Assembly: GCA_031261605.1 (NCBI GenBank) | Contig: JAISJI010000030.1 | Location: forward strand, 1-63,761 | Source: Ignavibacteria bacterium | GTDB taxonomy: Bacteria > Bacteroidota > Ignavibacteria > Kapaibacteriales > UBA2268 | Direction of reading: 5' to 3' | Length of the DNA: 63,761 nucleotides | In this document: positions 20,107 to 28,722 of the stretch, in pieces | Layout: each line of letters opens with the position of its first letter | Numbering within the stretch: the stretch's first letter is position 1 | Made by a program: the position numbers and the translations under genes | Notes under the pieces: generated by a model | What the model saw: the letters and a program-made list of their open reading frames with translations, nothing else | Databases searched by the model: none | What the model was told of the DNA's origin: nothing

Positions 20107-21594
20107 TTATTGTTTTGATAAAAATTCGACGGACTTGTGGATGTTCAAATACATCACCTCGTCATCACTGATGAAATGAACACTCTTCCGATAATCATCC
20201 ACGAATGATTGTAGCACCGGCGAAGTGCGTAAATCATTAATCTTGCATCTAAATTCCAATGCTTGCGCTGCATTAAATAATTCAATAGCAAGCACACGCT
20301 CTGTATTCTGCATTACTTTATAGCATTTGGTCGCAGCATTCGCACCCATACTAACGTGGTCTTCTTGTCCTTGCGATGACTCAATGCTGTCAACCGATGC
20401 CGGCATACAAAGTTGCTTTGATTGGCTAACGATGGATGCAGCGGTGTATTGCGGTATCATAAAGCCGCTGTTGAGACCGGGGCTTGCAACGAGGAAGTTT
20501 GGCAATCCTCTTTTGCCGGAAATGAGTTGATAAATGCGCCTTTCGGATATATTGCCGAGTTCAGCAACAGCAATAGCAAGGAAATCCATAACTAATGCGA
20601 GCGGTTGCCCGTGAAAATTACCGGCTGATACTACCATATCTTCATCGGGGAAGACAGTTGGATTATCCGTAGCAGAGTTAATTTCAGTTGTAATGACTGA
20701 TTTCACATATTCAATTGTGTCCTTAGATGCTCCGTGAACTTGAGGAACACAACGGAATGAATATGGGTCTTGCACGTGCTCTTTGTGTTGTTTAATAATT
20801 TCGCTGCCGTCAAGGTATTGGCGAACATTCCGTGCTGTTTGTAATTGTCCTTTATGCGGTCTAACGAGATGCACTTCGTCGAAAAATGGCTCAATGCGTC
20901 CGTCAAATGCTTCTAATGATATGGACATTATTTTATCTGCGAGAGAGGATAACTTCTCCGCTTTCATAATATTCCAAACAGCGTATGAACTCATAAATTG
21001 CGTGCCATTAAGTAAGGCAAGACCTTCCTTAGATTGCAATTCAATTTCATTCCAGCCGAATTTTACATTTACTTCCTTTGCATCAACTACATTCCCTTCA
21101 AAATGGACTTTCCCCAAACCCAAGAGCGGTAAACTGAGATGCGCAAGAGGTGCTAAATCACCCGACGCACCAAGCGAACCTTGTTGATAGACGACAGGCA
21201 AGACATCATTGTTAAAGAAATCTATCAAGCGTTGAATAGTAACAAGTTGAACGCCGGAATAGCCGTATGCGAGCGATTGTATTTTCAATAGCAGCATCAA
21301 TTTTACAATTTCGCAAGGAACTTCATCACCAACTCCGCAGGAATGGGACATTACAAGGTTGCGTTGCAATGTAGAAAGTTGCTCGCTATTAATGGAGATG
21401 TTGTATAGCGAGCCAAAGCCAGTAGAGACGCCGTAAATCGGCTCTTTCTGGCTTTTCATTTTCTCATCTAAATAGTGCCTACACTTCTCTATACGCTTAG
21501 TTGCTTCGTTGGATAGAGCAAGTTTGTAGTTGTTGTTAATGATTTCAGCTACCTTTTCAATAGTGAGTTTTTCGGGACTTATGTTATGTGTCAT
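20107..21594 (-). CDS. hutH: histidine ammonia-lyase
   Basis: A 495-residue aromatic amino acid lyase. The MIO prosthetic group forms from Ala143-Ser144-Gly145 in GSLGASGDLAPLAHL. The catalytic-loop Tyr lies in YGVSTGFG (about 54-61). The substrate-selectivity loop reads NLVMSHSCG, with Ser-His as in histidine lyases; tyrosine or phenylalanine lyases have other residues there. QGQEDHVSMG is the other family signature. It converts histidine to urocanate and ammonia. hutU, hutI and hutG are not adjacent; the gene stands between mreC and the broken methyltransferase-linked gene. Confidence 0.93.
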   Translation of the reverse strand: MTHNISPEKLTIEKVAEIINNNYKLALSNEATKRIEKCRHYLDEKMKSQKEPIYGVSTGFGSLYNISINSEQLSTLQRNLVMSHSCGVGDEVPCEIVKLMLLLKIQSLAYGYSGVQLVTIQRLIDFFNNDVLPVVYQQGSLGASGDLAPLAHLSLPLLGLGKVHFEGNVVDAKEVNVKFGWNEIELQSKEGLALLNGTQFMSSYAVWNIMKAEKLSSLADKIMSISLEAFDGRIEPFFDEVHLVRPHKGQLQTARNVRQYLDGSEIIKQHKEHVQDPYSFRCVPQVHGASKDTIEYVKSVITTEINSATDNPTVFPDEDMVVSAGNFHGQPLALVMDFLAIAVAELGNISERRIYQLISGKRGLPNFLVASPGLNSGFMIPQYTAASIVSQSKQLCMPASVDSIESSQGQEDHVSMGANAATKCYKVMQNTERVLAIELFNAAQALEFRCKINDLRTSPVLQSFVDDYRKSVHFISDDEVMYLNIHKSVEFLSKQ

Positions 21595-21643
21595 TGGATA
21601 TATTTAATTTTGTTGTGAAATTTCTTTTATGTGGATTACGAAG

Positions 21644-22498
21644 TTATTTACGCCTTTCCATCAATTTAATTTTGTCCTCAACTTCTTTTATGAGTTCAAT
21701 TTCATTTGTATCAGGGACGTAATTAACTACGAATAGTTGGGTGTATTGGAAAAATTTTGTGGCGGGCTCTACATATATCTTATTGAAATGAGAGCCCGGG
21801 TCTTCTGAAACTTTAACGACCTTACCGATGGTTAAGTTATGCGGATACTTGTAACTAAAATTGGAAGTAGTAACGATTTCACCTGTATCAATAGTATAGG
21901 ACTTGGACACATTGTTAAGATACAAGTAGTCATCGCCTTCCCAATTAATTACGCCTTCAATCTGGCTTTTGGATAGTTTCGCCGATACCTTTACATTCCT
22001 ATTATTTAGCAACTCCACCATAGACATATACTTATTTACGCCTATGATACTGCCAACAAGTCCAGCGTCAGAGCATACAGCCATTCCAATCTTTATTCCA
22101 TCCGATTCGCCTTTGTTAAGCGTAGCATAATTACGCATTTGGATAGAGTTCTTGCTGGTCACATCGCAAGCAATGAGGTCATATTGGGAGTTGGATTTCA
22201 GTTGTAGCATATTCCGCAATTCAGTATTCTCCTGCAACGCCTTACGCATCACTGCTACCTCATTGGACAAAACCACATTCAAGTCCACCAATGTTCTATT
22301 TTCATTTTTTAGTGCCTGAGAATTTGGAATCCAAGAAAATAGATTTTGTATATTACCAATACTTCCAATAATAATGGAGCGAAAACCACCAATATTAGAG
22401 GATGTATTTTCAGATATTAGAAGTAAACTTATTATTATAAGAATGACTAATACGAAATAATCCTTAAAATCATTGAACAGTTTAAATAGTTTATACAT
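21644..22498 (-). CDS. mreC: rod-shape determining protein MreC
   Basis: A 284-residue protein with one N-terminal membrane segment (about 14-28), a coiled-coil stretch (about 60-95) and a beta-rich periplasmic domain with the MreC segments IGMAVCSDAGLVGSI and NNRNVKVSAKL. MreC joins the MreB filament to the peptidoglycan elongation enzymes PBP2 and RodA. It starts 11 bp after mreB ends, forming an mreBC pair. mreD is not downstream; hutH follows. Confidence 0.9.
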   Translation of the reverse strand: MYKLFKLFNDFKDYFVLVILIIISLLLISENTSSNIGGFRSIIIGSIGNIQNLFSWIPNSQALKNENRTLVDLNVVLSNEVAVMRKALQENTELRNMLQLKSNSQYDLIACDVTSKNSIQMRNYATLNKGESDGIKIGMAVCSDAGLVGSIIGVNKYMSMVELLNNRNVKVSAKLSKSQIEGVINWEGDDYLYLNNVSKSYTIDTGEIVTTSNFSYKYPHNLTIGKVVKVSEDPGSHFNKIYVEPATKFFQYTQLFVVNYVPDTNEIELIKEVEDKIKLMERRK

Positions 22499-22509
22499 AA
22501 TTTCTTACA

Positions 22510-23565
22510 CTACAAATAAGTGCTATGCTTAATAAGAACGGAACGATACTCGTTATGATTTTTGTTGATTGCATCCAATACTATGCCTGTGCCAGTTACT
22601 ACTGCAAATAAAGGCGATATTTCCTTATAAATACCTACTGATAAATGAGTCGCATTTGAAATGCGTTTTGCTAATCCCCTAAGCAGTGAGCCACCACCTG
22701 ACAGCATAATACCTCTGTCATATATATCTTTTGCAAGCTCAGGAGGTGTCTCTTCCAATAACTTCAATATTGCATTGATTATATTCTGCACCTGTGGAGA
22801 AAGCGCATTCTCCCTAATCTCTGCTGGCGATACCGTAATCATCTTTGGAATACCATTTACAATATCATTACCCTTTACATTCACCTGCAAATCCTTCTCC
22901 CCCTTGAATGGATAAGCCGAACCAGCTTGTATCTTAATATCCTCTGCTGTGTTTTCACCAATGCGTAATTGATGAACATCACGAAAATACTGCAATACAG
23001 CATCGGTAAGAACATTCCCGGCAACCTTAATGGATTGATTGCAAACAATGCCTCCAAGCGCTATTACTGCTATTTCTGTTGTCCCGCCACCTATATCTAC
23101 TATCATATTTCCTTGCGGACCTAGCACATCAAGATTTAAACCAATAGCACCAGCCATAGGTTCAGCAATAAGATGAACCTCCTTTGCTCCGGCGTGTTCG
23201 CAACTATCACGAACTATTATCTTCTCTGCCTCTGTAACTCCAGCAGGCACACAGACAATAATACGTCTAGCAAAATTACCAGCCAATTTACTAATATATG
23301 AACGCAACATTGCTTCTGCTATTTGAGGATTTGCAATTACTCCATCCTTCATCGGTTTCATTATCTCAATACCCTTAGGAGTTCTGCCAAGCATCAACTT
23401 GGCATCCGTTCCAATAGCGATTAGCTTCATCTGCTTGTCGTCGTAAGCAACTATAGAGGGTTCGTTCAATACAATTTCACCATTTTTCCAGATGACTGTA
23501 TTGGCTGTGCCTAAATCTATAGCTAAGTCGTTGTGAAAAATGTTAAGAAATTTGAAAAAATTCAT
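22510..23565 (-). CDS. mreB: rod-shape determining protein MreB
   Basis: A 351-residue actin homologue. The phosphate-1 motif AIDLGTANTVIW (16-27), VDIGGGTTEIAVIALGG (phosphate-2) and the adenosine motif MLSGGGSLLRGL are all present, and the length equals that of MreB. It forms membrane-attached filaments that guide lateral wall synthesis. It predicts a rod-shaped or elongated cell. The gene has a -7 element at 23608-23615 and is transcribed divergently from rpsT. Confidence 0.95.
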   Translation of the reverse strand: MNFFKFLNIFHNDLAIDLGTANTVIWKNGEIVLNEPSIVAYDDKQMKLIAIGTDAKLMLGRTPKGIEIMKPMKDGVIANPQIAEAMLRSYISKLAGNFARRIIVCVPAGVTEAEKIIVRDSCEHAGAKEVHLIAEPMAGAIGLNLDVLGPQGNMIVDIGGGTTEIAVIALGGIVCNQSIKVAGNVLTDAVLQYFRDVHQLRIGENTAEDIKIQAGSAYPFKGEKDLQVNVKGNDIVNGIPKMITVSPAEIRENALSPQVQNIINAILKLLEETPPELAKDIYDRGIMLSGGGSLLRGLAKRISNATHLSVGIYKEISPLFAVVTGTGIVLDAINKNHNEYRSVLIKHSTYL

Positions 23566-23607
23566 TTATGTTATTTATTATTAGGTTTCAATAAAATAGT
23601 TTGGCTA

Positions 23608-23615
23608 CAAAGATA
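23608..23615 (-). promoter_or_regulatory. -7 element of mreBC
   Basis: Minus-strand TATCTTTG, a full TAnnTTTG match 42 bp before the mreB start. Confidence 0.55.
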
Positions 23616-23694
23616 ACTATTTTCCATAACATAATTATTATATCACAACCAAATTATTACCCAAAAATTTTTTTTGCTAAAATAGAGCAAATGT

Positions 23695-23725
23695 TTTGTA
23701 GTTTGAAAAAAAAGCGGTATATTTG
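23695..23725 (+). promoter_or_regulatory. complete Bacteroidota promoter of rpsT
   Basis: TTTG at 23695-23698, a 19-bp spacer and TATATTTG at 23718-23725 match the full consensus TTTG-N19-TAnnTTTG. This is the clearest promoter in the window, 33 bp before the rpsT ATG, and it supports the phylum assignment. Confidence 0.8.
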
Positions 23726-23758
23726 TAATCTATTAATTAAAAAATTATTCTAATAAAA

Positions 23759-24019
23759 ATGGCACACCACAAATCAGCACTTAAAAGAATTAGACAAACA
23801 AGAACTAAAAAACTCTATAACCGTCTTAATAAGAAAGCAATGAAACTCGCTATCCGTAACGTCCGCGAGGCAACCAACTACGAAGAAGGTATGAAGCTAC
23901 TTACGACAGCGACTAGCATCTTGGATAGAACCGCTGCTCACGGCGTAATTCATAAGAACTACGCATCAAATCGTAAACAAGCTCTCTCCGCTCTTGTGAA
24001 AAAACTCAAAACTGCATAA
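23759..24019 (+). CDS. rpsT: 30S ribosomal protein S20
   Basis: An 86-residue, very basic helical protein. HKSALKRIRQTRTKKLYNR at the start and the alanine-rich AAHGVIHKNYASNRKQAL near the end match S20, a primary 16S rRNA-binding protein. The length is typical. A perfect promoter precedes it. tRNA-Arg follows after 13 bp, probably in the same transcript. Confidence 0.96.
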   Translation: MAHHKSALKRIRQTRTKKLYNRLNKKAMKLAIRNVREATNYEEGMKLLTTATSILDRTAAHGVIHKNYASNRKQALSALVKKLKTA

Positions 24020-24032
24020 TATATGCAGTGAT

Positions 24033-24107
24033 GCACCCGTAGCTCAATTGGATTAGAGCACCTGACTACGGATCAGGAGGTTTGGGGTTCGAATCCCTTC
24101 GGGTGTA
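24033..24107 (+). tRNA. tRNA-Arg (anticodon ACG)
   Basis: A cloverleaf can be drawn by hand: acceptor stem GCACCCG/CGGGTGT (one G-T pair), D-stem GCTC/GAGC, anticodon stem CCTGA/TCAGG around the loop CTACGGA, and T-loop TTCGAAT. The anticodon ACG (deaminated to ICG) reads CGN arginine codons, which requires a TadA deaminase. The T-stem has one T-T mismatch. CCA is not encoded. Discriminator A107. Confidence 0.96.
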
Positions 24108-24118
24108 CTGTACGTAAT

Positions 24119-24155
24119 AATCCCTTGTAAATTAACAACTTGCAAGGGATTTTTG
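24119..24155 (+). terminator. terminator after rpsT-tRNA-Arg
   Basis: Perfect 9-bp inverted repeat AATCCCTTG/CAAGGGATT with a 15-nt loop, followed by TTT. It sits 12 bp after the tRNA. Confidence 0.8.
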
Positions 24156-24182
24156 CTTTTATTGAATAATAGATTATCTGTC

Positions 24183-24216
24183 GCACAAAAAAATATTTCA
24201 TATTGCACAAAAAAAA
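24183..24216 (+). repeat. direct repeat GCACAAAAAAA before cydAB
   Basis: GCACAAAAAAA occurs at 24183 and again at 24205, two helical turns apart, about 70-100 bp before the cydA start. No TAnnTTTG box is evident here, so the cydAB promoter may rely on an activator; these repeats could be its site. The FNR consensus TTGATnnnnATCAA is absent. Inference only. Confidence 0.3.
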
Positions 24217-24284
24217 TAGTGCTTATTTATCGCATTTTTATTATATTAAGGCAACATTATTACTAACTTATATGAGGAAAAAAT

Positions 24285-25631
24285 ATGGATGTAGAATTGC
24301 TATCTCGCATACAATTCGCCTTAACTGTCGGCTTCCACTTCCTATATCCACCAATGAGCATCGGATTAGGACTGATTTTAGTTGTGTTTGAGGGAATGTA
24401 TGTAAAAACAAAATCAAAGAAATTCGAACAATTAACTCGGTTCTGGCTTAAATTATTCGCTATAACATTCGGCGTCGGTGTTGCGACTGGTGTAGTAATG
24501 GAATTTGAATTCGGAACTAATTGGGCTGGTTATAGTCGCTATGTTGGCGACGTATTTGGCTCACCACTTGCTGCCGAAGCGGTTTTCGCATTCTTCTTAG
24601 AGTCAACATTCTTAGCAATATTGCTATTTGGATGGAACAAAGTATCAACGAAAACCCATTTTGTATCTACAATATTGGTCGCATTCGGGGCACATCTTAG
24701 TGCATTATGGATACTAATAGCAAACTCGTGGATGCAGACACCAACTGGCTTTCATATCGTCGGCTCCGGTTCTACTGCACGCGCAGAGATAATAGATTTC
24801 TGGGCAATGGTATTCAACCCATCTACGATAGAACGATATACGCACACTGTGGTAGCCGCTTGGCTAACCGGTGCTGCACTCGTAATAAGCGTTTCCGCTT
24901 ACTTCTTATTGAAGAAAAAATATGAGGAACATTCGCTAGCGTCACTAAAAATCGGTGTTGCTATTTTGGTCGTTGCCTCTGTCCTGCAATTAGTTACCGG
25001 GCACTCAAACGCAGTAATGGTAACGGATAACCAGCCAACAAAACTCGCTGCATTCGAAGGACACTACAAAACAGGTCCGGCAGATATGTATCTAATCGGC
25101 TGGGTAGATGTTGATAATGAAAAGGTATATGGAATTAAACTACCCGGCATGCTCTCGTTCTTAGCCAGATTTGACTGCACCGCACCATTGAAGGGATTAG
25201 AGGAATTTTCACCAGAAGACAGACCAAATATACAAGTAGTATTTCAATCATACCACATAATGGTGGCGTTGGGTATTCTATTCCTCGCTGTATCGGCTTT
25301 GTCGCTATTCCTATGGTGGAAGAAGAAGTTGCCGAATTATAAATTGTATTTGTGGGGAATGAGCATACTCTTTATATTTCCACATATAGCGAATCAATTT
25401 GGCTGGATTGCAGCAGAGGTCGGACGCCAGCCGTGGATAGTATATAACATATTGCGAACGAAGGACGCATTATCAGCATCAGTCAGTGCTGGCGAAGTCC
25501 TCTTCTCAATCATACTATTTACATTAATTTACATATTTACGCTACTAATATTCATCTATACCTTTATCCGAACAATGAAAAAAGGAATGGATATACCCGA
25601 ATTGCCAATAAATAAAGTGGAGGTGATATAA
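24285..25631 (+). CDS. cydA: cytochrome bd ubiquinol oxidase subunit I
   Basis: A 448-residue membrane protein with about nine helices. His18 in FALTVGFHFLYPP corresponds to the heme b595 ligand; the GRQPW motif (EVGRQPWIVYNILRT) and the E-G-T-N stretch EFEFGTNWAGYSRYVGD are CydA signatures. The quinone (Q) loop is short, without the insertion of the E. coli type. It oxidises quinol and reduces oxygen to water with high affinity, allowing growth at low oxygen. Its stop overlaps the cydB ATG by one base, with GGAGGTGAT just before. Confidence 0.95.
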   Translation: MDVELLSRIQFALTVGFHFLYPPMSIGLGLILVVFEGMYVKTKSKKFEQLTRFWLKLFAITFGVGVATGVVMEFEFGTNWAGYSRYVGDVFGSPLAAEAVFAFFLESTFLAILLFGWNKVSTKTHFVSTILVAFGAHLSALWILIANSWMQTPTGFHIVGSGSTARAEIIDFWAMVFNPSTIERYTHTVVAAWLTGAALVISVSAYFLLKKKYEEHSLASLKIGVAILVVASVLQLVTGHSNAVMVTDNQPTKLAAFEGHYKTGPADMYLIGWVDVDNEKVYGIKLPGMLSFLARFDCTAPLKGLEEFSPEDRPNIQVVFQSYHIMVALGILFLAVSALSLFLWWKKKLPNYKLYLWGMSILFIFPHIANQFGWIAAEVGRQPWIVYNILRTKDALSASVSAGEVLFSIILFTLIYIFTLLIFIYTFIRTMKKGMDIPELPINKVEVI

Positions 25632-26605
25632 TGGAACTCAATATCATTTGGTTTATACTCATTATAGTATTATTAATCGGATACGCCGTATTGGACGGCT
25701 TTGATTTAGGTATGGGCGTTCTATACTTAACTCACAATAGAGAGAACTCTCGTCCATTGCTACTCAAGGCGATTGCTCCGTTCTGGAGCGGTAATGAAGT
25801 ATGGCTAGTTGCTGGTGGGGGAGCGTTATTCGCTGCATTCCCATACGCATACGCATCAATATTTTCCGGATTGTATATTGCATTAATGCTATTGTTGGTT
25901 GGAACTATATTCCGTGGTATCGGATTAGAATTCCGTAATAAAGAGAATTCTATTAAGTGGCAGAGCCGTTGGGACATTGCCATATCAGTTTCAAGTATTT
26001 TGATATTACTTGTGTTTGGAGTTGCGGTGGGCAACTTTATGCAAGGTCTGCCAATAGATGCTTTGGGCAATATACAAATTAACGTTCTGCTATTGTTTAC
26101 GCCATTTCCACTTATAATGGGCTTGCTTAGCGTTGCATTTTTCGCAATGCACGGTGCTATTTATGGTGCAATGAAAACGGAAGGCGATTTGCAAGCGAAG
26201 TTAATCAGGCAAGCCAAAGTATTAGCATCTGTATCAATCGGATTATTCATTCTTGCGTTCTTTGTATTCGGCAACTACTCCATAGTTAATATTATAGATA
26301 ACGTATTCAATGTAGTTGCATTAGCGGTATTGCTATACTTGCTCACAAAAAAGAAATGCGGGTTATCCATTGTTATTTCCGGCTTAATAGCGCTGTTGTA
26401 TATAGCAAACATTGGCTATACTGTATTTCCTAACTTCGTGGTTTCCACCATAGACACGGCGTATAATTTAAATATTTACGATGCCTCGTCCTCACAAGAG
26501 ACATTAAAAATAATGTTAATCATAGCGGGAATTGGAGTTCCCATTGTGCTTGCATATACGGTATTTGTCTATCGCGCATTCCGCGGTAAGGTCCAAATGG
26601 ATTAA
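25631..26605 (+). CDS. cydB: cytochrome bd ubiquinol oxidase subunit II
   Basis: A 324-residue integral membrane protein. It begins IIWFILIIVLLIGYAVLDGFDLGMG; the DGFDLG motif and NEVWLVAGGGALFAAFP are CydB signatures. It forms the heterodimer with CydA. It is translationally coupled to cydA through TAATG with a strong ribosome-binding site. cydDC assembly genes are not nearby. Confidence 0.95.
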   Translation: MELNIIWFILIIVLLIGYAVLDGFDLGMGVLYLTHNRENSRPLLLKAIAPFWSGNEVWLVAGGGALFAAFPYAYASIFSGLYIALMLLLVGTIFRGIGLEFRNKENSIKWQSRWDIAISVSSILILLVFGVAVGNFMQGLPIDALGNIQINVLLLFTPFPLIMGLLSVAFFAMHGAIYGAMKTEGDLQAKLIRQAKVLASVSIGLFILAFFVFGNYSIVNIIDNVFNVVALAVLLYLLTKKKCGLSIVISGLIALLYIANIGYTVFPNFVVSTIDTAYNLNIYDASSSQETLKIMLIIAGIGVPIVLAYTVFVYRAFRGKVQMD

Positions 26606-26649
26606 GTAGGTCACGGCATAACAAACTTCTCACAAAATGGTGGATATTT

Positions 26650-26684
26650 ATCCCATCTCCTTCAGTCGTGGAAGGGGATGGGAT
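26650..26684. repeat. 14-bp stem-loop after cydB
   Basis: ATCCCATCTCCTTC, a 7-nt loop and GAAGGGGATGGGAT pair over 14 bp with one T-G wobble. There is no T-run on either side, so it is not a plain intrinsic terminator, though it may stabilise the cydAB transcript end. Its loop-side sequence TCGTGGAA recurs in the hairpin at 27128-27148, suggesting a dispersed repeat. Confidence 0.6.
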
Positions 26685-26689
26685 GAATG

Positions 26690-27053
26690 TCATTGTGGTC
26701 TTGCTCGCAACCTCCTGATAGTCATCCTTCCTGCACGATTACTGCAAGAGGCAAATTCTACTGCTTCACCCGATATTGTTAATGTCATAGTATTGTAACT
26801 TATTATTCCCGTAATTACCTCATCTCCTTTATTTATTGCAATATTAGGGGGATTATAGGAATATGTAATAGCAACACTTTTTTCGGAAGTATTGCCAGCG
26901 TCAATAATAGCCGTAGATTGACCGGATAAATCAGATTCTATCCATTCCCCTGAACCATCACATAAACAAATATTAATACTAACATCAGTGTAAGCAACCC
27001 ATAGAGCCCAAAAGAATAATGGCTACTATATAACCATAATTGTTATTGTTCAT
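26690..27053 (-). pseudogene. decayed secreted-protein gene
   Basis: A minus-strand frame of about 110 codons ends with TGA at 26690-26692 and reads LFFWALWVAYTDVSINICL, then beta-rich residues (EVITGIISYNTMTLTI). It has no usable start codon. An ATG at 27051-27053 begins a signal-peptide-like reading in another frame (MNNNNYGYIVAIILLGSMG) that stops at once. One base change of frame between the two would give a secreted protein of about 120 residues. I do not recognise the family. Related hairpins flank it on both sides. Confidence 0.5.
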
Positions 27054-27119
27054 AATATAAATATAATAATTGTGTATGAATATGTAGAAAAAAATCTATG
27101 CAAAAAGTTTTACACAATA

Positions 27120-27183
27120 AAAAAATCCCCCTTCCTCGTGGAAAGGGTGCAATTTAAAAATCCATCCCGTGAAAATGGATTTA
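27120..27183 (-). terminator. double terminator after the RNA methyltransferase gene
   Basis: Two hairpins lie downstream of the gene ending at 27197 (minus strand). The first has stem AAATCCAT/ATGGATTT within 27156-27183, followed on the minus strand by TTTTT. The second has stem CCCTTTCC/GGAAGGGG (one mismatch, loop ACGA) at about 27128-27148, followed on the minus strand by seven T. The tandem layout makes termination likely. Confidence 0.65.
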
Positions 27184-27196
27184 TAGTGGCTTAAAC

Positions 27197-28606
27197 TTAC
27201 ATCTGAATTAATTCCGTAACCACTTCTATATGATATGTATGCGGAAACATATCTATCGGCTGAACGGATGCTATAGTATATGCTTCCTGCAACATCGCCA
27301 AATCCCTCGCTTGTGTAGTCGGATTGCAACTCACATAAACAATGCGTTCGGGCGACACTTGCAATAGCAATTTAACAACATCCGGATGCAAACCACTACG
27401 AGGCGGGTCAAGAATTATCGTATCGGGATGCGGATACGATGCTACTTCACTCACATTTTTATCGTTATTCAAATTCGCTGCGAAGAAATACGCATTCGTA
27501 ATTCCATTATTTACAGCATTCTTCTTCGCATCATCAATAGAATTCTCTACAAGTTCAAATCCATAAATCTCCTTACAATATTTTGATGCCGGCAACGTAA
27601 TAGAGCCAGTTCCACAATATAAATCCCATACCATATCCTCAACTCCAATTTTAGCTGCATCCAATATTTTCGTAATAAACGTATCTAACTGCGAAGTATT
27701 CGTTTGGAAAAAAGAAAATGGTGAGATACGATACTCAATACCCAATATCTTTTCCGAAATATACTCCCTTCCTTCTGTCCATTGCAAATCCCCGTTATTC
27801 ACTGCATTATTGTTATTAATACAATGTGTAAGCGATACAATAGATGGATACAATTTACGCAAATCATACCTAAACCAATTAAGAAAGTTCTCATCATTTT
27901 TCGCATTACCATCCGTCCTATCCGCAGTAATTAAAATAAGCATCGTCTCATTGTTAAGGACAGAATGACGAAAAGTAAGTCCTTTGAGAAATCCTTTGAA
28001 CTTTCGCGTATCATACGCTTCAATGCTAAATTCCAACGCCTTTTTACGAACTGCATCCAATATATCATTCCACAAAACCGGCTGTATCTCACAGTTCTCA
28101 ATATCTATAACCTTGTCATACCTCCCCGGTATGTGAAGACCAAGTGCAAAATGCGTATCAAATTCTTCACCCGTAGCCACTTCACTTGTAGTTAGCCAGC
28201 GACTAGCAGAAAAAGAAAAATCCATCTTATTCCTGTAATGCAAACGGTTAATCGAAGGAAGCGTATCCATATAGCAATCTATGTCAATCTTACCAATCCG
28301 CTTGTAAGCATCTATCGTATGTTGCTTCTTCCAATGCAACTGCTGCTCGTAAGTGAGACATTGCCAAGTGCATCCACCGCAAGAGCCGTAATACTTGCAC
28401 ATCGGCTCTATCCTATGGGGAGAGGGTTCTATCATATCCAAAATGGAACACTCCATATATCGCTTATTAATTTTCCTGACCTTAGCAAGCACCTTATCAC
28501 CAGGGACTCCACCTTTCACGAAACATACTTGACCATCTTTGCGAGCAATAGCAATACCTTCAAACCCAATGGTATCTATGGTTAATTCAAATTCTTTGTC
28601 TTTCAT
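27197..28606 (-). CDS. rlmD: 23S rRNA (uracil-5-)-methyltransferase, RlmD/TrmA family
   Basis: The start at 28606 is chosen because MKDKEFELTID begins the TRAM domain directly; the open frame reaches 28723 but the extra residues lack family features. 469 residues. A four-cysteine [4Fe-4S] site includes CKYYGSCGGC; the SAM site is VWDLYCGTGSITL; LDPPRSG is the substrate-loop motif; the catalytic nucleophile lies in YVSCNPTT. These enzymes make 5-methyluridine in 23S rRNA (or tRNA) in the cytosol. The exact site (U1939 or U747) is not decided by the sequence. It is divergent from the uracil-DNA glycosylase gene. Confidence 0.88.
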   Translation of the reverse strand: MKDKEFELTIDTIGFEGIAIARKDGQVCFVKGGVPGDKVLAKVRKINKRYMECSILDMIEPSPHRIEPMCKYYGSCGGCTWQCLTYEQQLHWKKQHTIDAYKRIGKIDIDCYMDTLPSINRLHYRNKMDFSFSASRWLTTSEVATGEEFDTHFALGLHIPGRYDKVIDIENCEIQPVLWNDILDAVRKKALEFSIEAYDTRKFKGFLKGLTFRHSVLNNETMLILITADRTDGNAKNDENFLNWFRYDLRKLYPSIVSLTHCINNNNAVNNGDLQWTEGREYISEKILGIEYRISPFSFFQTNTSQLDTFITKILDAAKIGVEDMVWDLYCGTGSITLPASKYCKEIYGFELVENSIDDAKKNAVNNGITNAYFFAANLNNDKNVSEVASYPHPDTIILDPPRSGLHPDVVKLLLQVSPERIVYVSCNPTTQARDLAMLQEAYTIASVQPIDMFPHTYHIEVVTELIQM

Positions 28607-28683
28607 ATTTTCTATTAAATTTAAGTAGCCCGCAATATAATAAATATATTTAACATTATAATAACATTCTATATTTTTTTTCG

Positions 28684-28691
28684 TATATTTG
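28684..28691 (+). promoter_or_regulatory. -7 element of the udg-queE pair
   Basis: TATATTTG, a full TAnnTTTG match, 31 bp before the ATG at 28723. Confidence 0.6.
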
Positions 28692-28722
28692 GAATAATTA
28701 AATAAATCAAAAAAAATACGCA

